Assembly (NCBI GenBank): GCA_033064195.1
Contig: JARBJD010000057.1
Location: forward strand, 1-64,000
Source of the DNA: Blattamonas nauphoetae
Lineage: Eukaryota > Preaxostyla > Oxymonadida
Length of the DNA: 64,000 bases
Direction: 5' to 3'
Of the stretch, positions 9,300-20,084 are shown piece after piece (the stretch's first letter is position 1; every line of letters begins with the position of its first letter). The position numbers and the translations under genes are program-made. The notes beneath the pieces are model-generated. The model had not been told where the DNA came from. It did not search any database and saw only the letters and a program-made list of their open reading frames with translations.

Positions 9300-11406
9300 G
9301 GCATTCCGAGTCCACTCTGAGTGTATCTCACGTAGTCAGGACTACTGTGTCGAGAGTGGTTGTGAAGCGCGTCAGTGATGGCCTGTCCGGTGAAGTGAAC
9401 GACAGTACCATCAGAACGAGGTGATTGGGCTAAGGTGACCACTGTTGAGGGTGAGGACGCATGTTGAGAGGAATATTGAATGAGTTGATGATTGAATCGA
9501 AGGATCGACGATGAATTCGTCGGATGTGCACTTCACTGAGAGCAGATTGTGTGTCAAGCTCTGGAAAATCGAAGATGAGGAAGCGAGAAAGGGGTGGCGA
9601 TCATCCTTCCTTCGACGGCCGATTCTGCGAATCTCTGAAGAGTCGCTGTGGCCTCGTCGAGAAGATTATACAAGATCCTGCTGGTGATGGCGTTTTGTGT
9701 TGGATGAGGGATCAGCGTACTGTCCAGTCTGTCCTCGTCAACGATCAGGTAATTCTCGGCAATTGTCGTGGAGTCACAGTTCGTGATTCTTGTTGCGAAC
9801 AACGACGAGCACCCTGGGTTCTGGAGCACGAACTCCATCCCTTTTGAAGAGTCGATTCCTCTGAATATCACGCTGTCCAGAACGAGCCCGGAGCTGTCTG
9901 CGAGGCGCATGGCACAACTCACCTCGCCTTCAGAGGGAGGACGGCAGCAGTCCATGAAGAGTATGAGGCAGAGACTGGCTGGAAAACCGAGCCTGAGATG
10001 GAAAGAGAGGAAGGGCCGGAGAGTGTCGCACTTCCATCAAACTGCGCTGAACACGCCATGAACAAACAGCGACTGAACGTGATGTGGTTTTGAACGATGC
10101 CGTTGATTTCTGGATGATTCTGTTGAAGGAGGCGGCAAAGGGGTGAAGGAGACGTTCGAGCAGACGAGGGATTCTCCGTTGTTGAGTCCACACACCCTGT
10201 TCCACTAAGTTGGTTCGAGCTCATTGTGTCAGGAGGCGGGAAGAGAGGAGAGATGAGTCAACTGTGAGTTGAGTCGGTACGACTTGATTCTGTTCTGTCG
10301 AAAGTGTCCTGGGGAGAGAGGAGAGGACCAGTTCCAAGAACGAGGCTGGTGACGTGAATGAGGAGACCGGAGCAGCTGACAGAAGCTGCACTGTTTATCT
10401 CAGAGCAGGGTGGTTGGGCGGAGGAGAATTTGCGGATTGGGGAAAAGGCAATCAGTGGAAGGAGTGTCCGAAGTTCACTCGATCTGGGAACAACGTCAAT
10501 GAAAGAAATTGAACATCCATCGTTCACCTCAGAACAGACAAGCATAAATGGGGAACATGCAGGATTTGAGATGATCATGCTTGACGAAATGACCACGTTG
10601 GAGTTCGAGAGTTGTCCGTTCGAAAGAAACATCCCTCGACAATCAATTATCATCCATGAAACATAAATCGAACAATTTGAGAAGATAAATATGAATTTGA
10701 TCGTTTCTTCATGGTAGTTTGCTTTGTTTTTCCACGTCCGAGATTCATGTTGACGAGCTTCGTCCACCAACCATGTAGAATAGATTCTTGTTTCTTTTCC
10801 TCGAAGATTCATCGTCGTTGATGAGACTAGGTACTGATGCGCATGATATTTATCGTATTTTAAATCGAGTATGCGGTGAAATCCGTCTTGATCGCCATTT
10901 TCTCGTGTCGGCTTCTCTTCAATCGCAAGTCAGAGCAGAATGATGAAATATCGTCAGAGTCGCACTTGGTGGTTTGTTTCGGAAGTTGATCGAGAAAAAG
11001 TGAGTCATCCGCCTAATCATCGGAGGCTGGTTGTAAATTGGCTGCCCACGTTCGTTCCGCAATTCTTTGCATGAATAAGACCCGCTCAACACATCATTTC
11101 CCGTGTGTACGATGAGGGAATCTGTTTCATTCTGTGGCAGTAGCCTATTTTCGGAGAGCGGCACGTTCAGATCCTCCTTCCGTTTGGCTTCGATACAGTT
11201 CTCGATTGTGAGTGAGTCGGAGATTGTGTCAAATCTGAAGAGGTGATTGGTTCCTTCAAATCACGTTCTGACAAAGAGAAAGGCGGAGTTATGGACAGTG
11301 TCGGGAACGGGATGTCCTTGAAGTTCTCCGTGTTGTTCGGAAGAACAGAGGAGGTATGTGGTTCGGCTAATTGATGAAAATGAGTATAGAAACAATAAAG
11401 ATGCAT
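9300..11406 (-). pseudogene. Decayed beta-helix surface-protein gene (relative of the 54988-63260 gene)
   Basis: Minus-strand fragments in colinear order (about 11406-11167, 11164-10919, 10812-10258, 10224-9919, 9955-9554, 9442-9300) resemble the beta-helix part of the intact gene at 54988. Direct parallels are ISSSMIISNPACSPF against VCDSEIVSNIHHSPF, and TNCDSTTIAE...DSTLIP against TNCDSTSGAP...DSTLVP. Short beta-strand repeats with NC/SSS turns support a right-handed parallel beta-helix. At least four frame changes separate the pieces. No transmembrane or kinase-like part follows, since the minisatellite begins where the Ig-like repeats would be expected. This is a pseudogene of a host family. 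Confidence 0.65.
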
Positions 11407-11409
11407 ACT

Positions 11410-12890
11410 GATGTTGGGAGTTTTTCCTATTTCATTTCTTTCTGTTTATTTCAGATTGTTACACGATCAAGTCATCTATGTCGGATAAATGATGAGAAAC
11501 ATGGGAAGAAGAGGGTAATAACAGCGGAGATACATACTGATGGAGTGATTTTTCACCAGATTAATTCGATACGATATCAATGACAAGAAGAAGAGGAGTC
11601 AATTCTGGGTCAAGTGGTTTTTCACGAATTTGGATTCAACACAGACAAAATTGATTTAGCACCCGACAATAGAAGGGTTGAATGTAGAACGGAAGTCAAA
11701 TTGCGGAATGAGAGGTCCTGAAAGAAAAGAGATGACGAAGACAACTCATCGTGGGGAAGAGGATCGGGACAAATCGGACATGTCCGATTTGTCCGATTTG
11801 TCCTCTTTTGAGATAAGTGCAGAAGTTGGATGAACTAATTGAGAGAAAGTTCCAGTGTGAATATAAGGTGCTTGTCCGATTTGTCCTCCTCTTTGTCCTC
11901 TCTTGGGCCGATCGTCCTCTAAACTCCTAATTAGGAGTTTAGGAGACAGAGCCCCTACGGCTCGTGATTCACCACCAAACTGATTTTCACACATATTAAC
12001 GCCCTTTTTAATGTCATACGATGGATATGATCGAATATTGAAGGATCAAGTCTGCTATATAGTCAGAAAATTCCATGAAAAAAGTGCCGGGTGAAGAAAC
12101 TTCTTTTCAGACATTTTGAAGCATTCTCTGGCATTGAACAGGTCCGAATAGAGACAAAGAGTGTTTGAAGAACAGAGAGAAGGTGAATTCAGATGAAATG
12201 GAGGAAAACAAAGCTGATTTTCCGAGGAGGACAGGACCCCTGTCCTCTGTCCTCAAGATTTTGTCCTTCGTCCGTCCTCTTAACATCATAAGACTATTTC
12301 AATCTGGTTCCCAAATCGTCTACTATACTACTTATGGAGCATTTGATTTTTCTCTCAGAATCAGCAATCAACAAGACCTGCTGTAAGGAGACGATCAAAC
12401 AGGCATTTGGGCGAGGCGGAATCCTCAGAGACAGCTCCAAAGAACCCCCCAAGGTTCACTCTTACCTGAAGTGTTTGCTGACAACTCCAAAATTGCGGAC
12501 GTGGAAGCTTTCTTATCAGCAGCTCCAGGGAGAAGAGTAACACAAAAAAGAAAAACAAAGTCGTTTGGTCGATTGACAATGACCGATTCCACCTCAGACA
12601 TTGATTATGACGGTGAAGACTCTTCGGAGTGAAGTCCTTCAATTCACAAAGTTTCTTGTTTCCTCTCTTTCTACTTTTTCTAGAAACCGCGACTGAAGAA
12701 TATGACATGACGTGACGAGCATTAGGAATTAGTAGGAAGTAGGAGTCACTGTAGAAGTATCAAAATCCTTTTATTTCATCTCAAATCATGTCAACTGTTC
12801 ACTTTTGTTTGTTCAAAGCTTCATCAACCCAGAACTCCTCCATAATCGTCACGGGAACCTTTCATTAATCGACTGCACGAACGACATCTC
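11410..12890. other. Intergenic region with GTCC tracts; no supported gene
   Basis: Only short chance frames occur. The stretch contains repeated GTCCGATTTGTCC / GTCCTC motifs (11770-11920) and an inverted version, GGACAGGACCCCTGTCC, near 12228. It also has a perfect palindrome at 11918-11941. The last 200 bp are the presumed upstream region of the 12893 gene; no core promoter motif can be named with confidence. Confidence 0.45.
11918..11941. repeat. Perfect 24-bp palindrome
   Basis: The centre is CTCCTAATTAGGAG and the self-complementarity extends to 24 bp without mismatch. It follows a GTCC-rich tract. It could be a cruciform, a protein-binding site or the fused ends of a lost inverted repeat; nothing decides between these. 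Confidence 0.6.
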
Positions 12891-12892
12891 AA

Positions 12893-15800
12893 ATGATGGG
12901 GAGTCAGATCTTTCATGCTCAAAAGAGAATTGTAATGCATCCCAAAGAACTTACACTACCTCCCCTCCATAGCATCCCTAAAACTCAGCTTCCTGAACCA
13001 CCGTCCTTTTCACCACCTGATCCATCAACGCTCTTGAGACCAACCAGCTCTCGAAAAGCTGTATCGAGACATGCGCAAAGCATCTCATCACTGCCAAGAC
13101 TTCCTCTTCCATCCGCTTTTCCACCAGATGAACGCGTTATGGATATCTCCAAGCCGACAGTTGTGGCCAGACGTGAAGCCACAAAACAGATCATAAAACC
13201 TCAGAAAACGTTCGACACCACAACTCTTTCTCAAACCATTCCGATTATCGAATCGGAAGCAAAAAGTCCACCGGACGAATTGCCGCAAAGAAAGCCAAAA
13301 TACCGTCTCAAAATCCATCGCTCCACGCAAACACCAAAAGTGAAAAGACAACAACCAAACCCAGAATCTCTAACAGCTTCTTCAAAGAAACAACAGGGAG
13401 AATCAGTTGCATGGAATTTCGATGATATTTTTGCTTTTCGAGCCTCCCTTGGAGCCTTCTTGGGGGTGGACGAGCGATGTGTTCGAATCTGCCAGAACTA
13501 TCGAGAAATCGCCACGGATCCTCTCTCAAATCGTCTTTTCAGCAGTCTGGAAAGATTCCCTGTGGAAATTTCGCTTCTTTCGCCCTATATCGATGTGACA
13601 CTCGTGATTCCAAGAAACGTGAATCGATACGTCAAATTCGGACGTTTCGAAACACTTCACTCTCTGAAGGAAAAGGCAGCTGAAATAGAAAATACCGACG
13701 TGCGTTGTATCTCATTTGTGGGTTTCTGGGGACCAGCCATCGACGATGAAGAACAGAACGAACAATCCGATTCTGAATCTTCTGTCTCCCAGGCCACCAC
13801 CGAACAACTCGCTCCTGAATCACCTATCTCTCCAGCTCTGTCAGAACAACCCGCTCCTGAGTCTTCTATCTCTCCAGCTCCGACCGAACAACCTACTCCT
13901 GACTCTCCTATCTCCCCAGCTCTGCCGGCAAGAGTGGAGTTCATTGACATGTCGGATGATGTTGAACTTGACCAGCTCACAATTGGCACCACTATTTCCT
14001 TCCTCACACATATTTTGCCACTCATGATTGAAGTGACACTCCGCACGAACAACAACTCAACAACGATGGAATTGAACAGGTTCGAGAAAATAGAAGCTCT
14101 GATCGCCCCAGCTGCTGCTCTCCTCGGGAAGGGCAAGGATGATGTGACGTTGTGGTGTGATGGAGTTCGTGTGAATCCTTCGCTCGCTCTGGACTCCCTC
14201 TCCGCCAACTTCACGGATCTTCCACTACACATTACCACCGAACCAGCCAGACAAGTTGTTCGAAGTGTGAAATCACGATCGTTCTGGTTGCCTGAAGCCC
14301 CAGCGAGGATCACGCTGGATGTGATGGGAAGAGATTATAACCTCGGAGTTGTGGTTGTGTGTGGAGACGAAATGACAGAGTCTGCGGAAGTGAGAAGCAA
14401 AACGAGTGGATTGCAGATGAAGAAGCTGGTTGGAGACTGGCAGCAGGTGGATTGGCATCGAATCCGACTTTGGAAGGATGAACTGAACGAGGAAGAGGCA
14501 GATGAAAGAGTATCTCCAACTCAACGATCGAAGCAGACGAAACAGTTCATGAGTGAGGCAGGGAGTGTGGGAAACATGACCCGCACTCTGAATCTGACAC
14601 TTCACTGCCAAGTTGCGCCTGCCTCGATCAAAATCGTCGCTCGGACAGAAACGACAAAGCACTCCGTGAAAGTGGAAAGTTGGCAACGGATTGGAACAGT
14701 TCGAAAAAAGATTGCTCGCAAGATGGGGAGGAAAGGAGCACAATTGAGTCTGTTTCTGGGAGAGAAAGAGCTGCGAGACTGGCATGTTGTGGCTGGACTG
14801 ACAGATGAAGCAGAGATGGAGATTTCAGTTCTGGACTGGCCAGGAATGGTGTTGGTCAGAGTGCAAGTGGATGGGAAAGAGGAAGAGCATTCGATGTATG
14901 CTTTGGCCACTCTCCGCTCGCTCGCTCACCGCTTGATGATGTCGAACCGACACCTCTCCACGTCTTCGCTCACCTTCACCCACAACGACACTCCTCTCGC
15001 TCTCTCCACTCGCCTCATCTCGCTCGGTCTCTCCTCCTCTATTGTCGCCAATTCTCCACCACCACCTGAGCAGCCGCCTGCGACCACACTCGACCCAGGG
15101 GATCCAATTGCCACAACGCTCTGTGGATTCAGGATGGATGTGGACACCGTCACCGAAGAATCAATATTCCCATTGATGCAATTCAGGGGAACGGTCAACT
15201 TCGCCCACGTCAATTTCATCAACACCAAAACAGGCTCTCTCGTTCCCTTCAATCTGATGAACAATGTCTGGAAGCCAAAAGCCGAACTCTCCACTCCGCT
15301 GACATCTTCAGATTTGGTGGTTGGCAATCTGAACTTGAGGTACGAGCTCAAACCAGAATTTGTGGAAGTGCGGCTTACACTCAAAGATCATCCGATTGTC
15401 ATTGTGCACACGTCTGTCCTCCGCAGTGCTCTCTCGTCGCGCACCGCGCTGAAAAGGAGTTTGGAGAGACAAGTCGTTCTGGAAGTCAAGGTGTTGCTGG
15501 GCGCAGAAGCATTCGCCAACAGACAACGCCAGCAGGACGAAAATCCGCACATGGCTGATGTATGGAGATGGTTCAAGAATGAGTTCAGCCTGCCTCCTCT
15601 CCACTTCAACTCTGCCCGACTCACCAAAGACACCCTCTCCACTCTCCGCCGCCACACACGCATCGACCTCACGTGTTCTGTTCCATCGAACACATCGTTC
15701 ATCATCATCTCACACGAACTCAAAACACACACCTTCGTTGTCCCATCCTCTCTCCAAACCCAAACTATCTTCGCCACCCTCACGACACACTGTCCAATTC

Positions 15801-18463
15801 TCCATCCTCCAGATCGCGATCAACCAATTCTGTTTGGCAATGGTCGGCTCTTCAACAGGTTCTCAGACCACACAATCGGCACTCTCTTTGGGTCTCCCAT
15901 CATCAACGTCACTGTCCACAATCCACACGAGATTGTCCTCGTCAACACAATCTCATCAACAGGACAGAAAGGACAGATTCCCCTCTCTCTCTTCAAGCTA
16001 GAGGGCATGCTGTCGAAGTGTTCATTCAGCAGAGATCTCAACACTCAAAGTTACATCCACTATTTTGCTCTCTACAATGCTGATGAGATATCTCGGCTCG
16101 GGACACGTAACGCCCTCGACATTCGAATTGAGTGGGACGGAAGTGTTCCAACCATTCGTGTTGTGTCAAGTCCATCCATCGACTTTCGGTTTTTCGATGC
16201 GAACGGGACTCTTCAACACTTTCATTTCGATCGGACACGACTCGTTGGGAATCGCTTTCACTCTTTCAGTTTGTCTCGAAATCTCACAAAGATGATTGAA
16301 AGCGGAAGCAGTCTAAGATATGTGGATGGACATGAAGAACACAGCAAGGCGGAGGGAGATGATGAGTGGGATGATGAAGGTGTGATCCCAGATTTCAGAA
16401 CGAACGAAACCTCTCAGGAAGAAGAAGATGATTCGGAAGAAGATGACGGATCAAACGGCGAAGTCACTCAAGATCGACACAATACAGCGGATGAAGATGA
16501 TGGATCCGACCACAAAGATGCTCAAGACAGTGACAATTCTGCGGATGAGCACGCAATGGAACTATTCTCGGAATACCACATCAGTTCCCTTCACTTCATT
16601 CAAGATCTGTTCGACGAGCCTCGAGACAACTCGGACACAGACGATTCAACCTCTTCAGACACCGACAACACCCTCTCTTCAGAACGACACGAGATCGTCA
16701 AAAGAGCAAACCGAAGACGCAGAAGGAAGATTGTGTCTCTTTACAACAGAAAGAACAACACATCACTGACTCCAAAATATCCTCTCCAGCCGCCTTGCGT
16801 TACCATCAGTATGGACCTTGTGAAAGCGAAAACGATCTGCCGTCTCTCTGGAGAGATGGACGCAACAATCGAATGCATTTTGCACTTCGTTGGTCCTTGC
16901 TCTGACATGTATCGGTCTTATTTCAATGAACCTCTTCGCACACGACTTGCTGGCTTTCTGTCAATCCCCCATTCTCGACTGGATGTGAAAGTGAAGAAGA
17001 TTCGAAGGACAGGTCAGACCCAGTTCGAATCCACATCTGTCGAATCAATCGAAGTTGTCGTCGATGTGGAAGTACGGCCGAAGGAAGTTGAAGTTCAACA
17101 GAGGCCGGTTCAAGTTTGTGTCAAAGTCGTGTCTGGGTTGATGGAGTGTGGCACGATGGAAGGGACTCTGAAGGAAGACCACTTCTCGTTCTCTCTCCCT
17201 TTCTCCACATCGTTCCTCTCTCTCGAGCGTCTTCTTCGTGAACAACTCCCACAACTCGGAAATTTGTGCTGGTTTGCCGAACCAACAACTCGGTCTGTTG
17301 ACTACGTGTACTCTGAAGACAGCTATTACAAGACCCCTCCAGACACACCAACCACTCGGTCTGTCGACTACGTGTTCTCTGAAGACAGCTATTACAAGAC
17401 CCCTCCAGACACACCAACCACTCGGTCTGTCGACTACGTGTTCTCTGAAGACAGCTATTACAAGACCCCTCCAGACACACCAACCACTCGGTCTGTCGAC
17501 TACGTGTTCTCTGAAGACAGCTATTACAAGACCCCTCCAGACACACCAACCACTCGGTCTGTCGACTACGTGTTCTCTGAAGACAGCTATTACAAGACCC
17601 CTCCAGACACACCAACCGCTCATTCTGACGACTCAGACAACAATCTCGAAGCAGACGACTTTGACGACAGTTCCAGCTCTGATGACAGTTACGACATGCT
17701 TTCGCTGAGTCAGAAAATGATGTCCAATCACAAGGCCATTCATCATCCAAACATGCCGATTTACCCTCGAAATGCATTCCCATCTCTTCCAATCAGACTG
17801 ACCGCGGTGGAATCTCTTCTGCCAGACAGTCCAACCAAACTTCTCTTCATCGACGGGGAGAGGACAGCGTTTGTTGCACATACACACTCGTTTCGTCATC
17901 TCGTTCTTGTTTGGCCTCCAACAGATGCATTCACGGCTGACAATGCCCTTCATCCAGACCAGCTCTCTCCGCCTCTTGTATTTCCTCCACATTCTCTCTT
18001 CTCCTCAACTTTCATCACAAACCATCCTTTCTTGCGAGAGAAACATGTGTTTTGTGGATCCTTCACTCACCCCACTTCCAACACACTTGATGTCGCCTCC
18101 TTCTTCATGACGTTGCATCTTCGTCGAGTGAAGAAAGCAGAACAGACCATTCAGAAGTCTGAACAGGACAATCTCTCGCAAAGCTCAGCCTCACCCAACA
18201 GTCAACCTGATGAATCAACAACTCCTCTCCGATTGTGGATTGAGACGCCGATGCGAAGGGTGATGGGTCTGTTTGCTGGCTCGGCGACAGTGCTCGATGT
18301 GCTATTCTTCCTTGGGAGTCTGCATTGTGTGTGTGCTCCTCAATCTTTCCACGAACACGCGCTGTTTGCGGGAGAAGAAAAGTTGGATGGACTTGTGACA
18401 GTTTCTGAGATTATTCGCACATTTGGATCAGTCGTTTCCTTTAGGAACCCTCACATTGATTAG
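12893..18463 (+). CDS. 1856-aa protein with possible serial ubiquitin-like domains
   Basis: One uninterrupted frame from ATG 12893 to TAG. Residues 1-200 are basic and proline/serine-rich. From about 215 on, several segments have the order expected for beta-grasp (ubiquitin-like) folds: a strand pair, a helix, then L.LF.G..L.D followed by a closing strand. The clearest is at about 574-660 (ASIKIVARTETTKHSVKVE ... LSLFLGEKELRDWHVV). Others lie near 366-452, 651-722, 931-1012 and 1777-1856 (FAGEEKLDGLVTVSEIIRTF). Between them are 14-residue S/P repeats (about 297-346), an acidic stretch (about 1150-1270) and five 22-residue repeats (1465-1574). There is no signal peptide or membrane helix, so it is probably cytosolic or nuclear. 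The ubiquitin-like reading is inferred by eye; the gene itself is certain from its length. Confidence 0.9.
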   Translation: MMGSQIFHAQKRIVMHPKELTLPPLHSIPKTQLPEPPSFSPPDPSTLLRPTSSRKAVSRHAQSISSLPRLPLPSAFPPDERVMDISKPTVVARREATKQIIKPQKTFDTTTLSQTIPIIESEAKSPPDELPQRKPKYRLKIHRSTQTPKVKRQQPNPESLTASSKKQQGESVAWNFDDIFAFRASLGAFLGVDERCVRICQNYREIATDPLSNRLFSSLERFPVEISLLSPYIDVTLVIPRNVNRYVKFGRFETLHSLKEKAAEIENTDVRCISFVGFWGPAIDDEEQNEQSDSESSVSQATTEQLAPESPISPALSEQPAPESSISPAPTEQPTPDSPISPALPARVEFIDMSDDVELDQLTIGTTISFLTHILPLMIEVTLRTNNNSTTMELNRFEKIEALIAPAAALLGKGKDDVTLWCDGVRVNPSLALDSLSANFTDLPLHITTEPARQVVRSVKSRSFWLPEAPARITLDVMGRDYNLGVVVVCGDEMTESAEVRSKTSGLQMKKLVGDWQQVDWHRIRLWKDELNEEEADERVSPTQRSKQTKQFMSEAGSVGNMTRTLNLTLHCQVAPASIKIVARTETTKHSVKVESWQRIGTVRKKIARKMGRKGAQLSLFLGEKELRDWHVVAGLTDEAEMEISVLDWPGMVLVRVQVDGKEEEHSMYALATLRSLAHRLMMSNRHLSTSSLTFTHNDTPLALSTRLISLGLSSSIVANSPPPPEQPPATTLDPGDPIATTLCGFRMDVDTVTEESIFPLMQFRGTVNFAHVNFINTKTGSLVPFNLMNNVWKPKAELSTPLTSSDLVVGNLNLRYELKPEFVEVRLTLKDHPIVIVHTSVLRSALSSRTALKRSLERQVVLEVKVLLGAEAFANRQRQQDENPHMADVWRWFKNEFSLPPLHFNSARLTKDTLSTLRRHTRIDLTCSVPSNTSFIIISHELKTHTFVVPSSLQTQTIFATLTTHCPILHPPDRDQPILFGNGRLFNRFSDHTIGTLFGSPIINVTVHNPHEIVLVNTISSTGQKGQIPLSLFKLEGMLSKCSFSRDLNTQSYIHYFALYNADEISRLGTRNALDIRIEWDGSVPTIRVVSSPSIDFRFFDANGTLQHFHFDRTRLVGNRFHSFSLSRNLTKMIESGSSLRYVDGHEEHSKAEGDDEWDDEGVIPDFRTNETSQEEEDDSEEDDGSNGEVTQDRHNTADEDDGSDHKDAQDSDNSADEHAMELFSEYHISSLHFIQDLFDEPRDNSDTDDSTSSDTDNTLSSERHEIVKRANRRRRRKIVSLYNRKNNTSLTPKYPLQPPCVTISMDLVKAKTICRLSGEMDATIECILHFVGPCSDMYRSYFNEPLRTRLAGFLSIPHSRLDVKVKKIRRTGQTQFESTSVESIEVVVDVEVRPKEVEVQQRPVQVCVKVVSGLMECGTMEGTLKEDHFSFSLPFSTSFLSLERLLREQLPQLGNLCWFAEPTTRSVDYVYSEDSYYKTPPDTPTTRSVDYVFSEDSYYKTPPDTPTTRSVDYVFSEDSYYKTPPDTPTTRSVDYVFSEDSYYKTPPDTPTTRSVDYVFSEDSYYKTPPDTPTAHSDDSDNNLEADDFDDSSSSDDSYDMLSLSQKMMSNHKAIHHPNMPIYPRNAFPSLPIRLTAVESLLPDSPTKLLFIDGERTAFVAHTHSFRHLVLVWPPTDAFTADNALHPDQLSPPLVFPPHSLFSSTFITNHPFLREKHVFCGSFTHPTSNTLDVASFFMTLHLRRVKKAEQTIQKSEQDNLSQSSASPNSQPDESTTPLRLWIETPMRRVMGLFAGSATVLDVLFFLGSLHCVCAPQSFHEHALFAGEEKLDGLVTVSEIIRTFGSVVSFRNPHID
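17285..17614 (+). repeat. Five tandem 66-bp coding repeats
   Basis: Each unit encodes 22 residues with the core VDYVFSEDSYYKTPPD. Copies 2-5 are almost identical at the nucleotide level and copy 1 carries Tyr for Phe, so the expansion is recent. Each unit has two TP sites in KTPPDTP and acidic tyrosine contexts, so it could be a multi-phosphorylated linker. Complementary-strand frames in this stretch are artefacts of the repeat. Confidence 0.95.
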
Positions 18464-18737
18464 GTTCTCCCTTCAACGTGACAAATGGATTCGTCACCAT
18501 TCAACCCTTTAAGCTCTTTATTCATTGAAAACTAGTCCTCTTTTCTCGTTACCAACTTTTGGACAGTATTACAGTTCACATGATTGAGTACGTTTAACAA
18601 TTGTTCTTATTTTAAGTAAAAAGCAATTTTTACGGGCATTGGTATTCGTTATCTGAGACATCACACATTCACGGGAGAAGTCTCGGAGTTTTTTCAACAA
18701 TTGGTTCAGATCAACATTCTCAATCCAGATCATCGAA

Positions 18738-20006
18738 ATGCAATTGATTCTCTTATCTATTATCTCCTTCCTCATCTGTGCTGAGGAAGAAATCATACCA
18801 TTAAGGCCCTTTTTCCAGAATGTGACATCAGACATTCCAACCATCAAACTTCAATCTGGAAAATACGGAGGGAATTGGATTCGAGTCAAGGATTACGATC
18901 GACGAATCCAAAGCATGAGCTCTGATCAAAACGTTACGATCACAGTTGACGCCGATACAGCGCCTCTCGTGGAGGTATCAAGTGCTGCATTTAAACTGAA
19001 AGCTGTAAGTATCATCCCGTCCCCGAATTATGTGTTTATCAAAGCAAACGTAACTTGTACGATTGTTTTTGATGAAGTGATCCACAACTACTTGGAATCT
19101 GACGCACATGTGGTTCTCATCGACAAAGGGACAGTAGAGTTCATTGCAAACACTTTCCTTGCAACCACAAAATTGCATAAATCACTCCTTGAAATATCTG
19201 GCAGCGCCGCAGCAGGCGAGTATCGCACACTCAGAATCATAGACACAAATATTCGAAGCATCAGAATCGAATCATCAGACTCGCTCCTCGCTACAGCTTA
19301 TCCAATCGGTAAAATCGAGATTTTGAACTGCTCATTCGTACATATCTCACATGTGCTTCCTCAGACGAAGGATCCATTATACGAGTGTCCAGACACAGTC
19401 AAAATCGAGAACACAACTTTCACAAATTGCACAGCCCCTCTGGGCGGAGGAATTGTCTTCGGAGTATTTGCAGAAAACTTATCTTTGGAACAGGTATCGA
19501 TTACTCTTTGTACAGCAACCAGATCGGACGCTCTCTCCATACCCAGCGCGAAGCCATGGGTGTGGATCGAAAACTCGAATTTCTCAAACTGCCTCACCGC
19601 AACTGCACCTTTCGACGGCGGAGTGTTATGGTTCCCGAAACCAGTGAAAATGACGATCAAAACATCCCGATTTATGAACAACTCGTGCAGTGGAAACGGG
19701 GGCGCACTTGGACTCGCTGGAGGTGTGAACAGCCTTAACATTGTGAACAGCCAGTTCATCTCGAACACAGCAGCGCGTGGAGGTGCTCTTTTTGTTGGCC
19801 AAAACACAACCTTCGTGGACTCCAAATTCTCGTTTGAGAACGTGACATTTGCGAATAGAGCAAAGATCGGATCAGATATTGCAGTGGAAGTAATGCCTCG
19901 CAATTTAACCGAGAACTGCTTCACAAACTGCAGCAGTCGAAGTGGATCGCCTCGGATCTTCGACGAGGCAACACGAAAGGGATACGATTGGACTAACTCG
20001 AGTTAA
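18738..20006 (+). CDS. Secreted parallel beta-helix protein, 422 aa
   Basis: ATG 18738 opens a signal peptide (MQLILLSIISFLICAEE). Residues from about 120 on are beta-helix coils with recurring N-C-S/T-F turns, for example KIEILNCSFVHIS, TVKIENTTFTNCTAPLGGG, IENSNFSNC, TSRFMNNSCSGNGGALGL and NSQFISNTAARGGALFVG. Such GGA(L/I) ladders are typical of right-handed parallel beta-helix repeats in polymorphic membrane-type surface proteins. Many NxS/T sequons fit passage through the secretory pathway. The C-terminus ends WTNSS without a membrane helix, so the protein is secreted or a short family member lacking the Ig-like, membrane and kinase-like parts of the 54988 gene. It starts 274 bp after the previous gene on the same strand. 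Confidence 0.85.
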   Translation: MQLILLSIISFLICAEEEIIPLRPFFQNVTSDIPTIKLQSGKYGGNWIRVKDYDRRIQSMSSDQNVTITVDADTAPLVEVSSAAFKLKAVSIIPSPNYVFIKANVTCTIVFDEVIHNYLESDAHVVLIDKGTVEFIANTFLATTKLHKSLLEISGSAAAGEYRTLRIIDTNIRSIRIESSDSLLATAYPIGKIEILNCSFVHISHVLPQTKDPLYECPDTVKIENTTFTNCTAPLGGGIVFGVFAENLSLEQVSITLCTATRSDALSIPSAKPWVWIENSNFSNCLTATAPFDGGVLWFPKPVKMTIKTSRFMNNSCSGNGGALGLAGGVNSLNIVNSQFISNTAARGGALFVGQNTTFVDSKFSFENVTFANRAKIGSDIAVEVMPRNLTENCFTNCSSRSGSPRIFDEATRKGYDWTNSS

Positions 20007-20084
20007 ATTGCTGTCTCAGCACCAATCGTTATCCTTTATTTATTCTTCTTTTCTTGGAGTTTCTATGTTAATATTAACATCTTT

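Noticed and set aside
8545-9315. Minus-strand frame of 256 codons rich in His-Asp-Arg and Ser-Leu-Leu repeats
   Set aside because: It is produced by the 24-bp minisatellite, which is open in several frames on both strands; no start context or conserved part supports a protein.
12361-12708. Minus-strand frame of 115 codons upstream of the 1856-aa gene
   Set aside because: Composition is ordinary for chance frames, with an improbable Phe-run and no family resemblance.
17045-17792. Minus-strand frames of about 200 codons with repeated Cys/Trp units
   Set aside because: They are antisense shadows of the five 66-bp repeats in the 1856-aa gene.
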